Source: Rickettsiales bacterium
Lineage (GTDB): Bacteria > Pseudomonadota > Alphaproteobacteria > Rickettsiales > 21-14-0-20-44-7
Direction of reading: 5' to 3'
Length of the DNA stretch: 8,814 nucleotides
NCBI GenBank assembly: GCA_023301015.1
Contig: JALZVI010000344.1
Coordinates: 1-8,814 of the forward strand
Under the pieces are notes generated by a model that was not told where the DNA came from, did not search any database, and saw only the letters and a list, made by a program, of their open reading frames with translations. Both the position numbers and the translations under genes were made by a program. Below are positions 5,818 through 8,814 of this stretch, one piece after another. Position 1 is the stretch's first letter, and the number at the start of each line of letters is the position of its first letter.

Positions 5818-7227
5818 TTATTTTACTGAAATCGTCACAAAGCGCGATGAATCTTTGCCGTTGCTAACCAGCACCAGCACAGACTCACGCTGCGCTTTCT
5901 TAGCCTTGGCAATCTCACTTTCCAAATCACCAATAATCTTCAACTCGCGCTGATTCGCTTTCTTCAACAAAGATCCACGACGAACACCCTTTGAAAACGC
6001 GTCGCTGGTTTGCGAAATCTCTTCCACAATCAGGCCATCCTCAGAATTGCGCAGCTGCATCCCCAAAATTGCATTTCTCGGCTCAGCGCGTTTCTTATTC
6101 GGCTTAGATTTATCACTCGAACTAGACACCAAACTTTCCTTCAACTCAGCCAAATCCACAGCCAAATTCTTCACCTTACCACCACGCAAAACCTGAATTG
6201 TTGCGCGCTCACCAATTGGACTGTCGGCAACATAACGTGGCAGCTTTTTCATGTCTGAAATCTCCTTACCCGCAAACTTCAAAATTACATCACCTGTAAT
6301 TAACCCAGCCATCTGCGCAGGCCCACCTTCAACAACACCCAGCACCAAAGCACCCGTTGTTTTGCTCATCCCCAGCGCCTCAGCTACTGAATCTGTCACG
6401 GGCTGAATTTGCACGCCAAGCCATGCGCGCTTTGCCTTTCCATACTGCAAAATTTGGTCAATAATCGGCTTTGCCAGCGCGGATGGAATTGCAAAACCAA
6501 TTCCCACGCTTCCGCCAGTTGGCGAGAAAATTGCGGTATTAATGCCAATCACATTCCCGTTCAAATCAAACATCGGGCCACCAGAATTTCCGCGATTTAT
6601 AGCCGCATCTGTTTGCAAAAAGTCATCGAACGACCCAACATTTATATCCCTCGCACGCGCTGAGATAATGCCCGTCGTCACAGTTCCACCCAAGCCATAT
6701 GGGTTACCAATTGCAATAATCCAATCACCCACACGCACATTGTCAGAATCACCAAAGCTCACATATGGCAATGGTTTTGCAGGCTTGATTCGCAGCACCG
6801 CCACGTCAATTTTTGCATCACGCCCAACCACTTCGGCAATCAGCTTAGTGTCATCTTGCAACACCACAGTAATTTCATCGGCATCGGCAACAACATGGTT
6901 GTTCGTAATCACAATTCCTTTCGGGTCGATGATGAAGCCTGAGCCAAGTGAAGTTGCGTCACGCTCAGCAATTCCACCGCCATTTCTGCGGCGATTGAAC
7001 AGCTCATTAAATTCTTCAAATGGAGAGCCGGGAGGGAATGAGAATTGCGGACCACCATTGCCGCCGCCTTTCACTTTCACCTTTTGCGTGGTGGAAATAT
7101 TCACCACAGCAGGGCTTAACTGCTCTACTTTATCGGCCAAGTTCATTGGCACTAAATCAACGGCGCTCGCCACATTGCTTAAGAAAACCGCAGCGAAAAC
7201 AAGTGATAGTTTTACAAAATTCTTCAT
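5818..7227 (-). CDS. degP: Do-family periplasmic serine endoprotease (DegP/DegQ/MucD type)
   Basis: This 469-residue HtrA protease should degrade or chaperone misfolded envelope proteins. Residues 1-22 are a signal peptide (KLSLVFAAVFLS, with cleavage after ASA), so it acts in the periplasm. The trypsin-like domain carries the full triad: H111 in TNNHVV, D141 in KIDVAVL and S215 in GNSGGP. PDZ1 spans about 269-360 (AWLGVQIQPV, then PAQMAGLITGDVI). A charged Ser/Lys linker follows (about 365-384), then PDZ2 (about 387-469). The segment between the N-terminus and the protease core is short and Gly/Pro-rich (54-86), more like DegQ/MucD than E. coli DegP, but the subtype is not certain. ATG 7227 has AGAGG 7 nt upstream (7239-7235) and lies 14 nt after the hflC stop, so it is the last visible gene of the hflKC operon. 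The small DUF2065 gene often found between hflC and the protease is absent. No terminator is seen; its stop abuts that of folD. Confidence 0.95.
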   Translation of the reverse strand: MKNFVKLSLVFAAVFLSNVASAVDLVPMNLADKVEQLSPAVVNISTTQKVKVKGGGNGGPQFSFPPGSPFEEFNELFNRRRNGGGIAERDATSLGSGFIIDPKGIVITNNHVVADADEITVVLQDDTKLIAEVVGRDAKIDVAVLRIKPAKPLPYVSFGDSDNVRVGDWIIAIGNPYGLGGTVTTGIISARARDINVGSFDDFLQTDAAINRGNSGGPMFDLNGNVIGINTAIFSPTGGSVGIGFAIPSALAKPIIDQILQYGKAKRAWLGVQIQPVTDSVAEALGMSKTTGALVLGVVEGGPAQMAGLITGDVILKFAGKEISDMKKLPRYVADSPIGERATIQVLRGGKVKNLAVDLAELKESLVSSSSDKSKPNKKRAEPRNAILGMQLRNSEDGLIVEEISQTSDAFSKGVRRGSLLKKANQRELKIIGDLESEIAKAKKAQRESVLVLVSNGKDSSRFVTISVK

Positions 7228-7241
7228 CCCAAAACCTCTAT

Positions 7242-8093
7242 CTATTTCCCGTCAAAACGCTTCAAGAACTCACTGCTTGGCGATAAAATTGCCGTAGTGT
7301 CATCTTTCCCAATCGCGCCGCGATACGCTTCCATTGAACGATAGAAATCATAAAAATCTGCATCGCGATTATAAGCATCCGCATAGATCTTAGAAGCCTT
7401 TCCGTCACCTTCACCGCGCAAAATCTCTGCCGTCTTCGCTGCGTCCGCTAGCAAAACAGTTCTTTCCTTGTCAGCCTTTGCTCGGATAATCGTCGCCTCT
7501 TCCTCACCTTTAGCACGCAAATCCGTTGCCTCACGCTTACGCTCAGAACGCATTCTCGCATAAATATCCTCACGGTTTTTGTCAGGGAAATCTGCACGCG
7601 TAATCCGCACATCTACAATATCCACACCATAAGCCTGCGCCTTGTCGTTCACCGAATCCTTAATTTGCGCCATCAGCTCAACACGCTTCTCAGTCAGCAT
7701 CGCACTCAGCGGCACCTCAGAAATTATCTTGCGTAAGCTAGACTCAAGCACAGTGTCCAAACGCGTCAGCAAGTTGCGCTCATTATCCACCGATTGCAAA
7801 AACTTCAGCGGGTTAGTGATGCGATATTTCACAAACGCATCAACTTCCAAACGCTTCAAATCGCCAGCGATGAATGTTTTCACATTCGGCGTGTCATAGT
7901 TCAAAATTCGTTTATCGAAAAACTTCACCGACTGCCATGGCGCCTTAAACTTCAGCCCAGCATCGCTCAAAACGCGCACAGGTGCCTGAAATTCTAACAC
8001 AATTGCTCGCTGAGTTTGCTCAACAATAAAGATACTGTTTAGTAGCAACAGCAGTAAAGCCGCGCCTATAATAAATTTGAATTTACTTAGCAT
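7242..8093 (-). CDS. hflC: HflC, SPFH/prohibitin-like modulator of FtsH
   Basis: HflC pairs with HflK in a large membrane-anchored periplasmic assembly that encloses the FtsH AAA protease and tunes its activity. The 283-residue product has one N-terminal signal anchor (about 7-24, FIIGAALLLLLLNSIFIV). An SPFH/Band 7 domain follows (about 25-190), with VEQTQRAIVLEF (24-35), VDAFVKYRITNP (84-95) and YGVDIVDVRITRADFP (155-170). Then comes the long helix typical of HflC (RMRSERKREATDLRAKGEEEA, about 180-200) and a C-terminal cap ending in SSEFLKRFDGK. I chose ATG 8093 because AAGGTG stands 6 nt before it. The frame also offers GTG codons at 8102 and 8099, but these would be inside the ribosome site. 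The gene overlaps the end of hflK by 11 nt, indicating translational coupling. Length is somewhat below E. coli HflC. Confidence 0.95.
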   Translation of the reverse strand: MLSKFKFIIGAALLLLLLNSIFIVEQTQRAIVLEFQAPVRVLSDAGLKFKAPWQSVKFFDKRILNYDTPNVKTFIAGDLKRLEVDAFVKYRITNPLKFLQSVDNERNLLTRLDTVLESSLRKIISEVPLSAMLTEKRVELMAQIKDSVNDKAQAYGVDIVDVRITRADFPDKNREDIYARMRSERKREATDLRAKGEEEATIIRAKADKERTVLLADAAKTAEILRGEGDGKASKIYADAYNRDADFYDFYRSMEAYRGAIGKDDTTAILSPSSEFLKRFDGK

Positions 8094-8814
8094 TTTCACC
8101 ACCTTTTTTCTTCAATTCTGGCAACGGCAAATACGGCACAACGCCATTATTCCCGTCCACAATCACCTTATCCATTCCCGTCAAAACTTCCTGCATCGTA
8201 TCTAAATAAATACGCTTGCGAGTCACCGTTTTTGCATTGCGATATTCCTTATAAACGGCTGAGAACCTGCTAGTTTCACCCTCTGCCTTGGCGATCACCG
8301 CCTGCTTATAAGCTTCTGCATCCTCAACTTTCTGAACAGCTTCACCACGAGCTTTTGGCAAAATCTTGTTACGATATGCTTGCGCGTCATTCTTCAATCT
8401 TTCCTGACTCGTTTTTGCATTCTGCACATCAATCTGCGCATCCACAACTTGCGGAGGAACATCAATTGGCTTCAACTGTACACCAATAATTTCAATCCCC
8501 GTTTCATATGAATCAAACATCAACTGCATAATGCGGTCAGTTTCTTCAGCCACTCTTGTTCTGCCTTCGCCTTCACCAAGAGCCTCTGCAATTGTCGTGT
8601 TCGCAATCACTTCGCGCATCGCACTTTCTGCAATGGTTTTCACCGAGTTCTCAGTATCACGAATTTGGAAAAGGAAGCTCTGCAAATCAGCAATTTTCCA
8701 CTGAACAGTGAACGCAACATTCGCAATGTTTTCGTCACTAGTCACCATCAAACTTTCATCAGTGGTTTTACCGATTGTGATCTCACGAACATCTTCAACA
8801 TCATAAATATAACT
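8083..8814 (-). CDS. hflK: HflK, SPFH/prohibitin-like partner of HflC (5' end outside window)
   Basis: The reading frame is open to the right edge, so the N-terminus, including the cytoplasmic Gly-rich part and the membrane anchor, is missing. The visible 243 residues begin inside the SPFH domain (SYIYDVEDVREITIG) and show the HflK hallmarks ESLMVTSDENIANVAFTVQWKI and then SFLFQIRDTE. Next is AESAMREVIANTTIAEALGEGEGR, matching the HflK motif that precedes the coiled-coil helix. The helix contains PPQVVDAQIDVQNAKTSQERL and AYRNKILPKARGEA, and the tail is short (PYLPLPELKKKGGENAK). These features separate it from HflC. A TTG near 8751 could look like a start, but the domain continues upstream without a stop, so it is internal. 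It is upstream of hflC in the same operon and overlaps it by 11 nt. Confidence 0.96.
   Translation of the reverse strand, partial: SYIYDVEDVREITIGKTTDESLMVTSDENIANVAFTVQWKIADLQSFLFQIRDTENSVKTIAESAMREVIANTTIAEALGEGEGRTRVAEETDRIMQLMFDSYETGIEIIGVQLKPIDVPPQVVDAQIDVQNAKTSQERLKNDAQAYRNKILPKARGEAVQKVEDAEAYKQAVIAKAEGETSRFSAVYKEYRNAKTVTRKRIYLDTMQEVLTGMDKVIVDGNNGVVPYLPLPELKKKGGENAK
8100..8105 (-). promoter_or_regulatory. Ribosome binding site deciding the hflC start
   Basis: AAGGTG on the minus strand, inside the last codons of hflK, is 6 nt from ATG 8093 and differs from AAGGAG at one base. It favours ATG 8093 over the GTG codons at 8102 and 8099, which lie within or directly beside it. Confidence 0.6.

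Noticed and set aside
6542..7297. A 251-codon open frame on the plus strand opposite the protease gene.
   Set aside because: It is antisense to an intact, well-conserved protease and shows no family signature.
1..8814. A novel defence, mobile or biosynthetic system.
   Set aside because: All long genes are identifiable housekeeping or envelope genes except the EAL-like protein. No toxin-antitoxin pair, nuclease, reverse transcriptase, integrase or repeat array was found.

Overview
The window looks like a chromosomal housekeeping segment of an alphaproteobacterium. It is moderately AT-rich. The evidence is the hflK-hflC-Do-protease run in one operon, an alphaproteobacterial-type ComF, and the general look of YebC, FolD and TrmJ. 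I cannot assign a family or genus. I see no transposase, integrase, CRISPR array, tRNA, rRNA or recognisable defence or biosynthetic cassette. The unusual material is in the gene junctions and intergenic DNA, and in one degenerate EAL-domain protein.

Layout. (1) Positions 1-2359, minus strand: a tight three-gene run transcribed leftwards. It holds a degenerate EAL-domain protein, the tRNA methyltransferase trmJ (2-nt gap), and a secreted TraB/GumN-family protein (9-nt gap) that runs off the left edge. (2) Positions 2360-2538: a divergent intergenic region with a perfect 32-bp, loop-less palindrome (2428-2459) between the EAL gene and yebC. A good candidate yebC promoter follows it. (3) Positions 2539-3291, plus strand: yebC. 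(4) Positions 3292-3482: a gap between convergent genes that looks more GC-rich than its surroundings. It has nested complementary arms and could be a structured RNA or an element remnant. (5) Positions 3483-4223, minus strand: comF. Its start codon overlaps that of a divergent ABC ATPase gene (4222-4956, plus strand). (6) Positions 4981-5817, plus strand: folD, with a near-consensus promoter placed so that its transcript would begin at the ATG. (7) Positions 5818-8814, minus strand: the hflK (5'-truncated)-hflC-Do-family-protease operon. The protease stop codon abuts the folD stop codon with no base between them.

How the genes work together. HflK and HflC form the SPFH/prohibitin-like membrane complex that surrounds FtsH. 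The co-transcribed DegP/DegQ-type protease handles envelope protein quality control, so this operon is an envelope proteostasis unit. TrmJ modifies tRNA position 32. YebC is a translation or transcription factor, and FolD supplies one-carbon folate units. ComF is a phosphoribosyltransferase-fold protein linked to DNA uptake. The ABC ATPase lacks a neighbouring permease. Several genes (EAL, comF, ABC, folD) lack a clear Shine-Dalgarno sequence. For EAL, comF and folD a -10-like hexamer sits about 4-7 nt before an ATG, which suggests leaderless transcripts alongside the SD-led genes (TraB, yebC, protease, hflC).
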